Notes: generated from the letters alone by a model not told the origin. Shown: positions 22,476 to 33,862, counted from the first letter of the stretch. The stretch: DNA of 64,000 nt from Mimachlamys varia (GCA_947623455.1 OX392540.1:27832410-27896409), one strand, 5' to 3'. Program-made: numbers and translations.

Positions 22476-22799
22476 AATTTCTCAAGTGCTTCTTTGTTGG
22501 GCTGTAAAATTGTGTTAAAATGGTTCAAACGTCAAGAGCTATTATATGAAATTTACATGGCGATATCACATCTAGGTCAGACTGCCTGGTGGTTAGGTTT
22601 GGTGTGATGGGAAAGGCTGTCAGAAACGTCATGTAAAAGTGAGTACATGTAAACTTATAACGGACAGATCAATAAAACACGTTTTACATTGTTTTTCCAT
22701 TTTAGGTATTGCTGACGTTGCTCTGTGTTGTCACATATCTCATAGAAAAAGCCACTATTCCGAACAGTTTAAGATTTCATTTACAGCTTTGCTTAATAT

Positions 22800-23150
22800 T
22801 TTTATGGTCGCCATTTTGATCTTATTGAGAAATATTTCGTATCTTTGTGTTTGAAGATGGACGTTTTTGAGTTTGCTTATGAGTGTGCGTACTTGTTGTT
22901 ATTGACAATGAAGACTCGGTTTTTCATTTTTAGGATTGATCATTACTTGGACGTGACCAAGATTAACAGGGCGGGTATCGGCGATTAATCAGAGGACGCT
23001 TACTCTTCCGAAACATCTGGTCTTATTCTCTTGTACGCTTTCGAGGGTCGCCATGTGCATATTTCCTTTGTACATCTTTTGTCTCTAGTTTAATCGATTT
23101 TGAGTTCGGATAATGGTTTTGTTGTCGCTTTGGTATTCTCTATTTTTTTT
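22800..23150 (+). mobile_element. Family A copy inside family R
   Basis: From 'tttatggtcgccattttg' (RT-tail region, with stops) through 'tcagaggacgcttactcttcc' to TTGTCGCTTTGGTATTCTC and a T-rich end. 5'-truncated, with the standard A 3' terminus. Confidence 0.7.
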
Positions 23151-23454
23151 ATAGGTGATGAGATACTTAACGGGGCTGTAACATGTATGCGAAAAAACTA
23201 TTTTGGAATTTGGAAGAAATCTCCAAAGCAGATAAATTGGAACTTGTTTGGGTTGAACAGCCACACTGTGAGCAACGCTCATAAAGTAAAACCTAAATGT
23301 TTGACATTTGTTAAGACTATGAAAACTGTTCTGTGCCGCAAAGGAGTTTGGTAGACACTAACAAGCATGGTTCAAGTCACGACACTTCTTTTTTTAATTG
23401 TCGTATAATGTGTACAAGGGAAAGTCAAACTGTCTTAGTTGGCGTACCACTCAC

Positions 23455-23700
23455 ATAATCATTATGCTGCACCTTTTAAATCTAGAGAAAGATACAGTAT
23501 GCCAAAAAATGAATTAAATTGCATCATCCAGTTGTTTTTTTCTCCAAGGAATCCAGTAATGATAGTGGCCAAGAGGTGGGGAACAAAATTTTCTAAAATA
23601 ATGTAGAAGCAGGAGGGTCAAATGCGTAAAAACCTTTATTTTATGAATTTAGAATAAGAATCAAATAAAGACAGTATATTTTCAAATCACATAAGTTATA
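23455..23700 (+). repeat. Repeat family B copy, head truncated
   Basis: Begins at 'cataatcattatgctgcacc' without the TGACGTAA head, then follows B through the 'gatacagtatgcc', GGTGGGGAACA and AGCAGGAGGGTCAAATGCG segments to 'tttcaaatc'. Confidence 0.65.
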
Positions 23701-24219
23701 TTTCGTAAGAACGTATCAGGCAATGTCGCTCATATTCTGTGCCATTTTCTTACTAAGGCAAGTACGCCTGTCGATTCCATTACGGTACGGCCTACAGTTC
23801 GACAAAATCTCACCCGGTATTAGCGTAATATTTGTTCGTATTAAGCAGGGATTCAATGACCCAACAAAATACATTTGATCCGTTATTTATTACAATGTTC
23901 AGCAGTTGAACCGGTACTCTCTTTCGTATATAGAAAGGATTGTTTTTATCATAGAACATATGTCGTCGTGTATATTATAGAGCCTGATTTAAACACTGCC
24001 AAAGACTGAATAATTCATACCCGTGCCGTTTTGTGTCTATCTGCAACAGCTTTGTGCTAAAGGTGAATCACAATCCTGTACATTGTAAGTTTAGTTGGTG
24101 ATAACCATTATCTATCTCAAGCGCAGCATGATTGGCAAACCATACAATTTGTCTGAAACCCGGTATCTCCTTCTAAGGCTGCTCTATCAGATCAGTCCTA
24201 TTTTTAGTGTAATGTGCTG

Positions 24220-24415
24220 TATTAAACTCGCTATGTTACTTTTTATTTCTGACTATTTCGACATTGAACAAATCAACTTACGTCATTCTGTTGGGCTAAT
24301 GGTACATTCTGTATAAGGATCCAGACAACGTTAATTACGATAAATCTCACCCAAGGACTAGTTTGCTTTGTTTTTACGTTGTGTAACCGTCAATCGATAA
24401 TTCGAGTCCTAAATT
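24220..24415 (+). repeat. Block D fragment
   Basis: 'tttctgactatttcgacattgaacaaatc', 'tataaggatccagacaacgtt' and ATAAATCTCACCCAAGGACT match block D at 15.7 and 27.4 kb. It follows directly on family R copy 3. Confidence 0.6.
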
Positions 24416-24627
24416 TCAAATTGTAATGTGCTGCATCAACTTCAAATATTTCTTATAATATACAAGTTACGGTTTTGTCATATTTCATTAAATAACCCCC
24501 ATGCCCTAAAGAAACAGCATGCGCTAGACCCTAAATGAAAATATTTGTTTCCTGGCAGTAAAACACAAATAAACTACTCAAACACAACACATTCTGTTGA
24601 AATTTGATTTTAAAAACCAAGCAATAG

Positions 24628-24985
24628 GGGATATCTAACAGTGTCTTCAGTAATACCAAATATATTTCACACGTGGGGCTAATATTTTGATATTATCCCC
24701 GAATGCGCAGCAGGAGTGAAAAATATCAAAATGTTAGCCACACGAGTGAAATATGCTTTGTATTACTGAGAAAATGTTAGATATTCTTTTTATTACATTT
24801 TTATAGCAAAATCTACAGTGGCAGCTTTTGATTTTCCCAAATGTCGTTTGTAAGCTGCGTTCTGATTGGTCAAATCAGAAAAAGTGATATTTTTTACTAG
24901 TGAAAAATATCACATTTTCTCACTAATGAAAAATATCACTTTTATAGAATGAATTTCACTGGTAAAAATGTAATACATATATATT
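24628..24985. mobile_element. MITE-like inverted-repeat element
   Basis: Arms of about 65 bases: 'tatctaacagtgtcttcagtaatac' and the 'ttcacacgtggggctaatattttgatat' side pair with 'atatcaaaatgttagccacacgagtgaa' and 'gtattactgagaaaatgttagata'. The flanking part has CTGATTGGTCAAATCAG and an outer TATTACATTTTTA/AAAATGTAATA pair. It looks like a non-autonomous DNA transposon. No coding capacity. Confidence 0.65.
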
Positions 24986-25075
24986 ATCACTACTTATCAA
25001 TATAAGCATACACACAAGTTAATGATGGATCTTCTTGTTTAGTTTATTGACACAGTAATCATGAATCGCCTATTA

Positions 25076-25690
25076 TATACCTGTTTAATGAACACATCTT
25101 ACGCTATACCACACGGCAAACATGGCGTAATTATGCGATCAACCATTTACAGTCAAACATATGATTATGGAATGTGCTGATGTCAATAGAATACATTTAT
25201 TTGATGCGGTTCCTATGTATTCAATCTTGATTCGGACATTTCTTGTGGCTTGTTTTTTTGCCTCTCTCGTATCCAAGGCTTCCCTGTTAAGGCATTGCAT
25301 AGCATCACTGGTGAGTCCTAGAAGAACGAATATTCATTATTTGGTTCGACTGTATGTTTTTCTAAATTATCAAGATGCTATTCTCGTGTGTGTCTTTTGT
25401 GCAATCATTTTGGTTATTTATATATTTAGTCATTTCTTTAATAAGATATAATACACTGTATGTCCATTAACAAACCCCTAGATAGTATTATGATACGTTT
25501 CAAGAAATTTTACGCCTGGGATATCAGTCTTTTATTTCCTGTTATTATGGACTCAACTTATCGATTGGCGATTACACAACGCAAAAACAAAACAAACCAA
25601 ACCAGTCGTTAGATGATATTTATCTTAGTTAATGTCTGGATCCTTATATAGAATGAACCCAACAGCAAGACTTAATATCATTGTTAGTAG
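25076..25690 (-). repeat. Block D, inverted partial copy
   Basis: Reverse complement of block D: CAAACATGGCGTAATTATGCG, GAGTCCTAGAAGAACGAATA, 'gactcaacttatcgattggcgattacacaacg' and CTGGATCCTTATATAGAATG are in the mirrored order. The 96-codon + frame at 25,161-25,451 is antisense to the repeat, not a gene. Confidence 0.6.
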
Positions 25691-25699
25691 CCAAAAATT

Positions 25700-26375
25700 C
25701 AACGCTAATGAGCATCATTTTTGCTATTCTTATATAGCCTCTCCTGTAATTTGAATGACGTTTTAATCTTTAACTGGTATCTATCTTTTTTTTCCAATTT
25801 AATTAAAATGCATATTTTTACTCTCACTCGGCAGAGAATAACGGAGCGACAATAGGATCTGCATTCCAATCAGACTGTGTTTTTTTACATTCTGTATGGT
25901 ATTGCTTAAAAGTGGGCGTCCACAAGTTCATATTATAACAAATGTCTAAATAGGTTACCATGGCAAAATAAACAAAATAGATAACAAAGTTACCGACAGG
26001 AATGAAGCACCAAACATTTTAGACAGATCTCTTCCTTATGTGGGCGTGTACTTGCTACGTTTTGAACGTGGGTAATAAATCCTATGTGCAAAAAAATGAC
26101 GTAAATCGAAGTTATGATCCTACTGTCATTAACCCGGCGTCCTACCACCAGACTGTCCTTCCTCTATCAATCAAGTTGTAGGTGTGAAACGATGTTCAAT
26201 TGCTATTCTGTAACCACCGGGAACTGTTAGATTGATGTATTAGGTAAACTTCTTATCGACAACCAGAGCCATTCAAAATGCGCCCCATGTGTCTATGATA
26301 ATAGTTCGTTATTCCCAGTAACGTGAAGTGGCTTTATTCCCACTCCCTATCTGTATTCGTTATCAACATCGATTA
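25700..26375 (+). repeat. Element E, left part only (copy 2)
   Basis: Matches 14,490-15,265: 'cttatatagcctctcctgtaatttgaatgacg', the left terminal repeat (about 25,800-25,885, with AATAACGGAGCGACAATAGG), 'aggttaccatggcaaaataaacaaaatagataac', a SINE type 6 remnant (26,100-26,175) and 'cccagtaacgtgaagtggctttattcccac'. The right terminal repeat is missing, replaced by the repeat at 26.39-27.23 kb. Confidence 0.65.
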
Positions 26376-26389
26376 TGCACCATTAGCAC

Positions 26390-27226
26390 CAATAACTGCA
26401 TATCTGGGTTTTTATAATAGATTGTTGGAATTTAGCCAATTTGACCCTTTTGAGCTCATTCCCACTGCGCCGGGGTGGGCCGGAGTCATTGTTTTTTTCA
26501 AATCAGACCGTCAATTCCTGGTTATAGTTCAAACCAAGTTTCAATTATCTCCAACTGAAAATGAACAAAATATATCCTAAAGTGTCATTTTACTATATGA
26601 AATATAGGTAACTTTACCCCCTCCCCAGGAGGGAACCCGAAATCATGGGGGCTTTAAATTCACAATTTTTATAAAGCATTAAAAGTCCTTACCATAGATG
26701 AATAGTATTTAATTCCAGCATATCTGGGTCTGGGAAATGTAGCCAATTTGACCCTTTTGACCCCACTACCCAGAGGGGAGGCCGGAGTCAAAATTTGCCA
26801 AATATCAAACCGTCATGTCCTGGTAATTATTCCAACCATGTTTCAATGATCTCCAACTGAAAATGAACAAAATATATCCAAAAATGTCATTTTCCTAAAT
26901 GTAAAGACCGGGTGGCATGCAATTCACCCTTAGAACTTTCCATTTTAGAAGAGCATTTGATTCCAACATATATTGGTCTTGAAAAGAAGATTTTAGAATT
27001 TGTTTACTATTTTGACCCCTTTTGGCCCCTAGGCGGTTAGGACTATTATAATTCACTATTTTGGTGCATGTTTAGCCAGAGAAGGTTCCTGTCAAATTTC
27101 ATTTAAATTGGTTCAGGAGTTTTTGAGAAGAAGTTGAAAAATGTTAATTGTTTACAGACGCACGACGGACGACAACGGACTAACGCCGATTAGAAAAGGT
27201 CACTTGAGACTTTGTCTCAGGTTACC
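26390..27226 (+). repeat. Molluscan 'TTTGACCCCTTT..' repeat ending in a hairpin
   Basis: Two clear units plus a partial third: 'gcatatctgggt', 'agccaatttgacccttttga', 'gccggagtca', 'ccaactgaaaatgaacaaaatatatcc'. It finishes with 'tcaaatttcatttaaattggttcaggagtttttgag', ACGACGGACGACAACGGAC and a stem-loop at 27,197-27,226 (AGGTCACTTGAGAC/GTCTCAGGTTACCT). The ending is organised like the repeat at 17.2-17.8 kb. Confidence 0.7.
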
Positions 27227-27821
27227 TAAAACATGTAAGATACCAGATTAATGATTAAATCCAAATTTATTATTTAGTATTACTTATATTACGAAGACAT
27301 TCACATCTTATGTCATTGTTGTATTTCCATTAACACTCTTTATATAACTTTTTATTTCTGGCTCGTTCGACATTGAACAAATTATCCTACGTCATTTTGT
27401 GGGGCTTATGGTAAATTCAGTATAAGGATGCAGACAACGTTAATTAAGATAAATCTCACCCAAGGACTGGTTTGGTTTGTTTTTACATTGTGTAACCATC
27501 GATCAATTATTTGAGTCCATAAAACAAGAAACAAGATGCTTAACTCTCAGATGCAAAAAATCTTTAAAAAATAAAACTAAGGAATTATTAATGAACATGT
27601 TATATTTTATTTATAGAATATAAATGAACAAAGGTTTGTACAAAAGACACACACACGAGAATACCACTTATATAATTAGGAATGATATACAGTAGAGCCT
27701 AATGCACCATATAGCTGTTTCATCCTTCTATGTCTCGTTAGTGATTCTAAATATAGGCATAAAAATGGAACCCTTAGGGGCGACTAAAACAATGTCCGAA
27801 TCAGATTGATTCCATAGGGGG

Positions 27822-27968
27822 GATGACGTATCATACACATTTGCTGCACCTTTTAAATTTCGTAATAGATACAGCATGCAGAAAAAATGAATGAAACTTC
27901 ACAATACAGCTGTTTCGATCTCTTAGGACTCTTCAGTGATGCTAGGGGCCAAATGGTGGGAATCCAAA
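27822..27968 (+). repeat. Repeat family B copy
   Basis: Head GATGACGTATCATACACATT to GGTGGGAATCC; first half only, cut by the following A copy. Confidence 0.7.
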
Positions 27969-27974
27969 AATTGT

Positions 27975-28150
27975 CAAAAAAATCAGAGAATACCAAAGCG
28001 TCAAACGATTAACCTAGAGGCAAGATAGGAAAAAAGGACAGATGTGAATGTCGACCCTCGTAAAAGCACAAGGGAATAAGACCAGGTGTTCCGGAAGAGT
28101 AAGCGTTTTCTGCCTCTTTGACGACACCCGCTATGTAAATCTTGTTCACA
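27975..28150 (-). mobile_element. Family A copy, 3' end abutting B
   Basis: On the + strand it begins AAAAAAATCAGAGAATACCA, the complement of the standard A 3' terminus plus an A/T run, and continues through CCAGGTGTTCCGGAAGAGTA to 'gacacccgctatgtaaatcttg'. Confidence 0.7.
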
Positions 28151-28684
28151 TGTAAGAAACAAATGTTTCAAAGATAGAACATTATACAATTTATCACGTA
28201 TTTTTTTGAAATCCGCACTTTTTTCATCATTCGTTGTATATTTGATTGTAAATGATTGAAAGCATATCATTTAGCCAGTATATAACAGACGATTCCTGAT
28301 CATTGTGTAATAAAACCATGAGAACAACTGGCTTGTTTGTTTGTAATGACATCATGTTTTTCTTAGTTATTACAACATGCAGTTTGAGTAGTTTGCTTTT
28401 GTTTTGCGGAGAAAAGAAAACAACTATAGTCAATAAGGGCCAAACGGATGTTGCTAGTTGAGGGCATGGGGTCGTTTAATGAAATTTGATAAAATCGGAA
28501 CTGGTATATCATTAGAAATAATTGACGACATTTCAAGCGTAAGGAGGAATATATCAAAGTCATATACATGGCGGAAAACGTTTTTCAAACAATCGATGAA
28601 TGGTTTGTTGCATTAAAATACAATGAGGTACTGTGAGATGGTCAATTTTATATTCAAGTTTATTACAAAATCTATTGCGCGTTT

Positions 28685-28835
28685 GAGGGAAAGTATCATC
28701 ACCATACAATTATTGACTTTTTATCAGGTTAATACAAGGGGTTATCACCCCGAGAAAAAGGGATGACCACCAAGGCAGATAAATTCTTGCATTGACCTTA
28801 TCAAAAGTCAATAACTGTTTTATTATATGAAAGTA
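28685..28835. mobile_element. Hairpin element with ~45-bp arms
   Basis: CAATTATTGACTTTTTATCA at the left pairs with TGACCTTATCAAAAGTCAAT near 28,795-28,815, with further pairing inward ('ggggttatcaccc'). It is related in end sequence to the hairpin at 39.13 kb ('aacagttatcgacc'). Confidence 0.5.
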
Positions 28836-29114
28836 ATTAGTCTTTTTCATGCTAGATTCAATTATACCACATAAGTCGCGTCATATTGTGCAAAACAAAA
28901 AAAAAACAAAAAAATTACTCGCCAACAACTCCAGCTATTTCTAGACGCAGGTAATGGGACTCGCGAGAGGTAGCTGGATTCAGTTATGTTACATCGCCTA
29001 CACTTTACCACCGATTTTGGATCGCAGCAATTTTGCTTCGTAAATCGTGGCGAAACGTTTTCGGCATTCAAGGTTCATCCTGTCGTTTGTCATTGGGTTG
29101 TGTTGTGCAAAATT

Positions 29115-29515
29115 GGTTTTAAAAAAATCAGAGAATACCAAAGCGTCAACAAAACCATAATCTAAACTCAAAATCGATTAAACTAGAGGGCAAAAAACAA
29201 CAGAAAGATTTACATGGAGACTTCTGCTTCATCGACGACACTCGTCATGTAAATTTTGGTCACATCCAAATAAGCATCAATCCTCAAAATCAAAAGAGTC
29301 ATCATTGTCATGACAACAAGTAAACACTCTAACAAGCAAACTCAAAAACGTCCATCTTCATATCACATAAAGATACAGAATATTTCTCGATGATTTCAAG
29401 ATGGCCACCATAAAACTTGCCCATAGTCTTCATCAACCTGCATTTCTCGAATCCCTGTGCCGTATGTTTGTTCGTCAGCAGTTGACATCTATCACGAAAA
29501 TCACGATAAAGGGGT
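29115..29515 (-). mobile_element. Family A, near-full copy
   Basis: Starts (on +) with AAAAAAATCAGAGAATACCA and reaches the RT-tail region (29,350-29,505), where the frame YRDFRDRCQLLTNK, GFEKCRL, GKFYGGHLEIIEKYSVS is still readable on the - strand. The central 'acaagagaataagaccaggtgttcc' piece is deleted. Confidence 0.7.
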
Positions 29516-29609
29516 GCTATTGTGTTTTATGAATACTTATGACAAATGTATTGGCCAATAACAACACAGCAAAGTTGTCATATATTAACAAATGTGATGT
29601 CAGTAAGTT

Positions 29610-31175
29610 GGACGTCATCACTATAGTTGATGCTCGTGAGTAGAGAGGTCTAAACTAAAATGTCCTTGGATACAGAGGTTATCACTAAAGAAGAAGGCCT
29701 TGAATATTAAATAAAAGCGTCATCAATATAGGTGATGTCCTTGAATAGAGACGTCATCACTATAGGTGATGTCCTTGAATAGAGACGTCATCACTATAGG
29801 CGATGTCCTTGAATAGAGAAGTCATCAATATAGGTGATGTCCTTGAATAGAGACGTCATCACTATAGGTGATGTCCTTGAATAGAGACGTCATCACTATA
29901 GGCGATGTCCTTGAATAGAGAAGTCATCACTATAGGCGATGTCCTTGAATAGAGGCGCCATCTCTATAGGTGATGTCCTTGAAAAGAGGAGTCATCACTA
30001 TAGGTGATGTCCTTGAATAGAGAAGTCATCACTATAGGTGATGTCCTTGAATAGAGACGTCATCACTATAGGCGATGTCCTTGAATAGAGAAGTCATCAC
30101 TATAGGTGATGTCCTTGAATAGAGACGTCATCACTATAGGCGATGTCCTTGAATAGAGAAGTCATCACTATAGGTGATGTCCTTGAATAGAGACGTCATC
30201 ACTATAGGCGATGTCCTTGAATAGAGAAGTCATCACTATAGGCGATGTCCTTGAATAGAGAAGTCATCACTATAGGCGATGTCCTTGAATAGAGAAGTCA
30301 TCACTATAGGCGATGTCCTTGAATAGAGAAGTCATCACTATAGGCGATGTCCTTGAATAGAGAAGTCATCACTATAGGCGATGTCCTTGAATAGAGAAGT
30401 CATCACTATAGGCGATGTCCTTGAATAGAGAAGTCATCACTATAGGCGATGTCCTACAGTAGAGGCGTCATCATTGTATGTGATGTCCGTGAGCAGGGAA
30501 GTCTTCACTACATGTGATATCAATGAGTGGAAGCGTCATCACTATATGTGATGTCTTTGAATAGAGACGTCATCATTATAAGTAATGTCCTTGAATAGAG
30601 GGGTCATCGTTATATGTTTTGTCTTTGAATGGAGGCGTCATCACTGTAGGTGATATCATTGAGTGGAGGCGTCATCACTATAAGTGATATCCTTGAATAG
30701 AGGCGTCATCACGATAGGTGATATCAATGAGTTGAGGCGTCATCACTATAGGGGATATCAATGAGTGGAGGCGTCATCACTATAGGTGATATTATTGAGT
30801 GGAGGCGTCATCACTATAGGTGATATCAATGAGTGGAGACGTCATCACTATAGGTGATATCAATGAGTGGAGGCGTCATCACTATAGGTGATATCATTGA
30901 ATAGAGGCGTCATCACTATAGGTGATATCAATGAGTGGAGACGTCATCACTATAGGTGATATTATTGAGGGGAGGCGTCATTATGTAGAGGCCTCAACAC
31001 TATATGTGATATCATTATGTAGAGGCGTCATCACTATATATGATATCATTATGTAAAGGCGTCATCATTATATGTGATGTCATTATGTAGAGGCGTCATC
31101 ATTATATGTGAATTCATTATGTAGAGGCGTCATTACTATATGTGATGTCCTTGGATATTGAATAAAAGTGTCATT
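29610..31175. repeat. 34-bp minisatellite, ~46 units
   Basis: Unit: GTCATCACTATAGGCGATGT followed by 'ccttgaatagagaa'. Many units hold a perfect inverted repeat CATCAC-TATAG-GTGATG. Three zones are visible: 29,740-30,240, where 'agacg' and 'agaag' units alternate (a 68-bp higher-order period); 30,205-30,450, a run of near-identical 'agaag..ggcgatg' units; and 30,490-31,140, diverged units with 'gatatcaatgagtggaggcg'. No coding potential and no CRISPR-like unique spacers. Confidence 0.95.
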
Positions 31176-31860
31176 GGAATAGGTGAAAACAATGTTTGCG
31201 TCAATGTTTCTTAATTGAAATAATAACATGAATATCATCATTTGTTATTGTGCAAGTAGAAAGCTAAGCTTTCCTCGATGAGGTTTGAATGAGATATTTG
31301 TGTTTACTCCCTGAATAATGGATTCTACATTACATTCCATTCTCGTTATGTTGTTAAAACTTTTACTGTCAAAAGTCTTCGTAATGATGTTTTTGGGTGA
31401 GATTTGTCATTAGCCAACGGGTGTTTTGTGATAAAGTCCCTCTATACTTGCATTCGGCGAAGCCAGTCTTTTCACTATAATGATGAATTTTCCGAAGCGA
31501 GTATTGCCCTCACTTCAACGTCACGTTGTATTGTTAATGCGAATTGTGTAACGGTGCATCGACAATTTGAGAAATTAAGAGCTACATGTAATCAACAAGA
31601 CAAAAAAATATTTACAAAATAATACATAGAAACAAGAAACAAAACGTTTAAAAAATACTCTAACAGCAAACGAAACGTTCATGAGATATATCATACTTTT
31701 AATCATAGGATTGATTACACAGACACTATCAAATAAACGTGTCATTTCCAGTCGATCGGCCGCAACGAAACTAGTAAAATCTAATCACTTCATTTCAAAA
31801 TGAAGTGAGTGGAGCACGCGCTTTTTCGTTCCTGACGAAGTAATACATTTTTTACAACAG
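31176..31860. other. Flank with a possible block D remnant
   Basis: Contains 'tttttgggtgagatttgtcattagcc' and 'gaattgtgtaacggtgcatcgacaatttgag', which resemble block D pieces in mixed orientation, and a 22-base palindrome at 31,786-31,807 (CACTTCATTT/AAATGAAGTG around one base). No gene. Confidence 0.3.
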
Positions 31861-32225
31861 TGTTTCGAATTCGTTAACATTGTATACAGTTATGTTCGAG
31901 TGTACTGCTTACGTAAAACAGCTGTTTTTCATGTCAATGAGAACTGCCAGTATCAATTTGCAGAACAATATAAAAAATACTTGATCTGACAAAAAACAGA
32001 CATTTCCGAAAGCATGAATTTAAGATCCATTGTCCTTAATTCCTCATTGGTCCACACCATGACGGTGCGAAATGTCAGCATCTGCCCGTCAGTCAAATTT
32101 CGTGATTCTGTTTTATGTCCGAAACTAACATAAAATGTATGAGATTAGTCACAGAAATTTGCTTTCTTTTAAAAAGTTACATACAATTTATTTCGACAGT
32201 TGTAACCTGTTCAAACTTATAAGAT
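31860..32225 (+). repeat. Direct duplicate of 35,080-35,425
   Basis: Shared order: 'gttatgt.c.gtg..ctgc', 'cgtaaa(a)cagctgttt', TTGATCTGACAAAAAACAGA, 'catttccgaaagcat', 'gaaatgt..gcatctgcc', CGTCAGTCAAATTTCGTGAT and 'aagttacatac'. Non-coding by eye. Confidence 0.6.
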
Positions 32226-32457
32226 TACTGTAGCCTAGCTTACCCATAGGGGCCTGAGAATTTGTTACACTTACAGCGTAGTTTTTGGACCAAGAAAAGA
32301 ATATAAAATACGGTTTCTAGGGTACCTTTTATACTATCGGTGATTTTAGATTAGGGTGGCATTTTTATTGGAAATTGATCTAAAAATCTAAGAAGTATAG
32401 AATAAAAAACAACTTTGTTTCTATCCAAAACTAGTTGAAACAAATTATCAGGCACCT

Positions 32458-32757
32458 GTGATCTCGTCCATACATAAAAGTACCGTGTGCATGTCTTATA
32501 AAAGCGTAGTTTTCGGTCGGGTCAGTATCTTATATCCTAAATTGAAAATTGACAAACTCACTTATCCAGTTGAACACATGTCACCAATTTTATCATACTT
32601 TCATCAATACGCTCCGCCAAAATCCACTGTTTTCGAGACGTGTTCAATATGCTTATCCGAAATCAGATTTCCAAAAAAATTGACTTGCTACAAATGTGAC
32701 AATATCGTTACAATGTATGTGTTAATACTGCGCGATGTAAACTGCTCCCAAAGTTAA
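32458..32757 (+). other. Open frame with a RING-like cysteine pattern
   Basis: A 100-codon + frame starting at an ATC codon, not ATG. It contains ETCSICLSEIRFPKKLTCYK followed by CDN. The C-x2-C-x11-C-x2-C spacing and the 'PKKL' after the second pair recall the first half of RING fingers (for example deltex-type), but the histidine and the later zinc ligands are absent. It could be a pseudogene fragment, an exon whose partner is elsewhere, or chance. Confidence 0.2.
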
Positions 32758-32798
32758 TTTTATACTGGAAAAGTATTTCAATCCATTCGTAATGAAAG

Positions 32799-32880
32799 AT
32801 GACGTCACACACACATGTACTGTGCCTTTTAAATTGATTTAGTAATATATATAGTATGCCGAAAAATGAATTAAACGTTT
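32799..32880 (+). repeat. Repeat family B, head fragment
   Basis: GATGACGTCACACACACATG followed by the 'ccttttaaattga' and GTATGCCGAAAAATGAATTA pieces, then unrelated sequence. Confidence 0.65.
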
Positions 32881-32884
32881 AAGA

Positions 32885-33690
32885 AGTATATTGAAAACAC
32901 ATACATGTACATATCATTAAAAAAAACGAATCTTGTCTTCTAACTTCATTTTTTTTTTTTTGCCTAGTGATGAATAAAACCAGCTACCAGCTGTTCCGCG
33001 TATGAACATACATGACGTATGTGTGCAACAATGTAACAAAGGTAAAGTACCGTGTGACACCGGCAGCTTAACGTCCATGTGAATGGCGGAAAATTTGAAA
33101 TAGTTAACGTTAATATAAGGCACAACAATAGCCTAATAAGTATTAAAAAGTTTGTCAAAATTTGTAAAATGTTTTTTTAAGGTTATTTCCTGGAAAATTA
33201 CAAGAAAGTAATTTTTGTATCTGTTTCCATGGTAACAAAAAATTATAACAAATTAGACTTCATAAATAGTAAACGGTACAACTACATGTAGGACAGTAGT
33301 CTGAAAGGTGTAGAACGGTTTGTAGATATATGTTTAATGGTATTTGAGATGTAGCCAAAAAAGCTCGAAAACTGTAATTTTGTATTTCTGACTGTTGAAC
33401 AGGGATAATGACGAAATGATACAGAGTTCCACTGTTTGATACTTTACAGTAGTGATAATGACTCGGACCAGCAAAATCATGATGCTTGTTGAAACATATT
33501 GTCGGTACCCAGCTGAGAGTATCGAATAGTGTCAGTGTTAACTTTTGCCGTCGGTGTCGGAAAAGATTATTATCATTATATATATAAAATGTTACTCATA
33601 AGATAATATTCCCCCCCCCCTTCCCTCCCTCTACTCCTCCCCCCCCCTCTCTCTTCCCCTCTCTCTCCCTCTCATGATGTAAATTGTTTG
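32885..33690. other. Intergenic with a C/CT-rich tract
   Basis: Low-complexity C and CT run at about 33,611-33,673. No exon recognised. Confidence 0.4.
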
Positions 33691-33862
33691 AATGTGTGAC
33701 TGTATGATACTGTGAGATATTGTATTTTATTATTGTAAATAAGCCATCTTGAAATTTGTAAATATATCAATGTTTTATTGTAGGGAAAGGGCTTAGTATA
33801 AGTTGTACAACTTGTGCCCAATCCCATTGCTATGGAAGGCAATAAATATGTTTAAATCAAAT
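33690..33862 (+). repeat. Possible LINE 3' end
   Basis: 'gtatgatactgtgagatattgtattttattattgtaaataagcc', then 'gtgcccaatcccattgctatgg' and AATAAATATGTTTAAATCAA. From memory this resembles 3' ends of invertebrate non-LTR elements, where a short A/T-rich tail follows AATAAA. No coding part is left. Confidence 0.35.

Larger units (their letters stand above)
22475..24215 (+). repeat. Family R, copy 3, carrying A and B insertions
   Basis: Family R landmarks frame the region: GGTTTGGTGTGATGGGAAAG near 22,600 and 'catgattggcaaaccatac' near 24,125. Internally, a family A copy (22,800-23,150) and a B copy (23,455-23,700) are present that are absent from copy 2, which explains the greater length. Confidence 0.65.
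27230..28700 (+). repeat. Block D, copy 2, with B and A insertions
   Basis: Restarts at ACATGTAAGATACCAG, exactly as at 15,590, and follows block D to CAAACAATCGATGAATGG near 28,590. It contains an added B copy (27,822-27,968) and an abutting - strand A copy (27,975-28,150), both absent from copy 1. Part of the open frame at 28,001-28,270 is A sequence. Confidence 0.6.

Noticed and set aside
25161..25451. 96-codon + strand hydrophobic frame
   Set aside because: Lies in an inverted copy of block D; the frame is not kept in the other copies.
29610..31175. CRISPR-like array
   Set aside because: Units are contiguous 34-mers without unique spacers, in a eukaryotic context.
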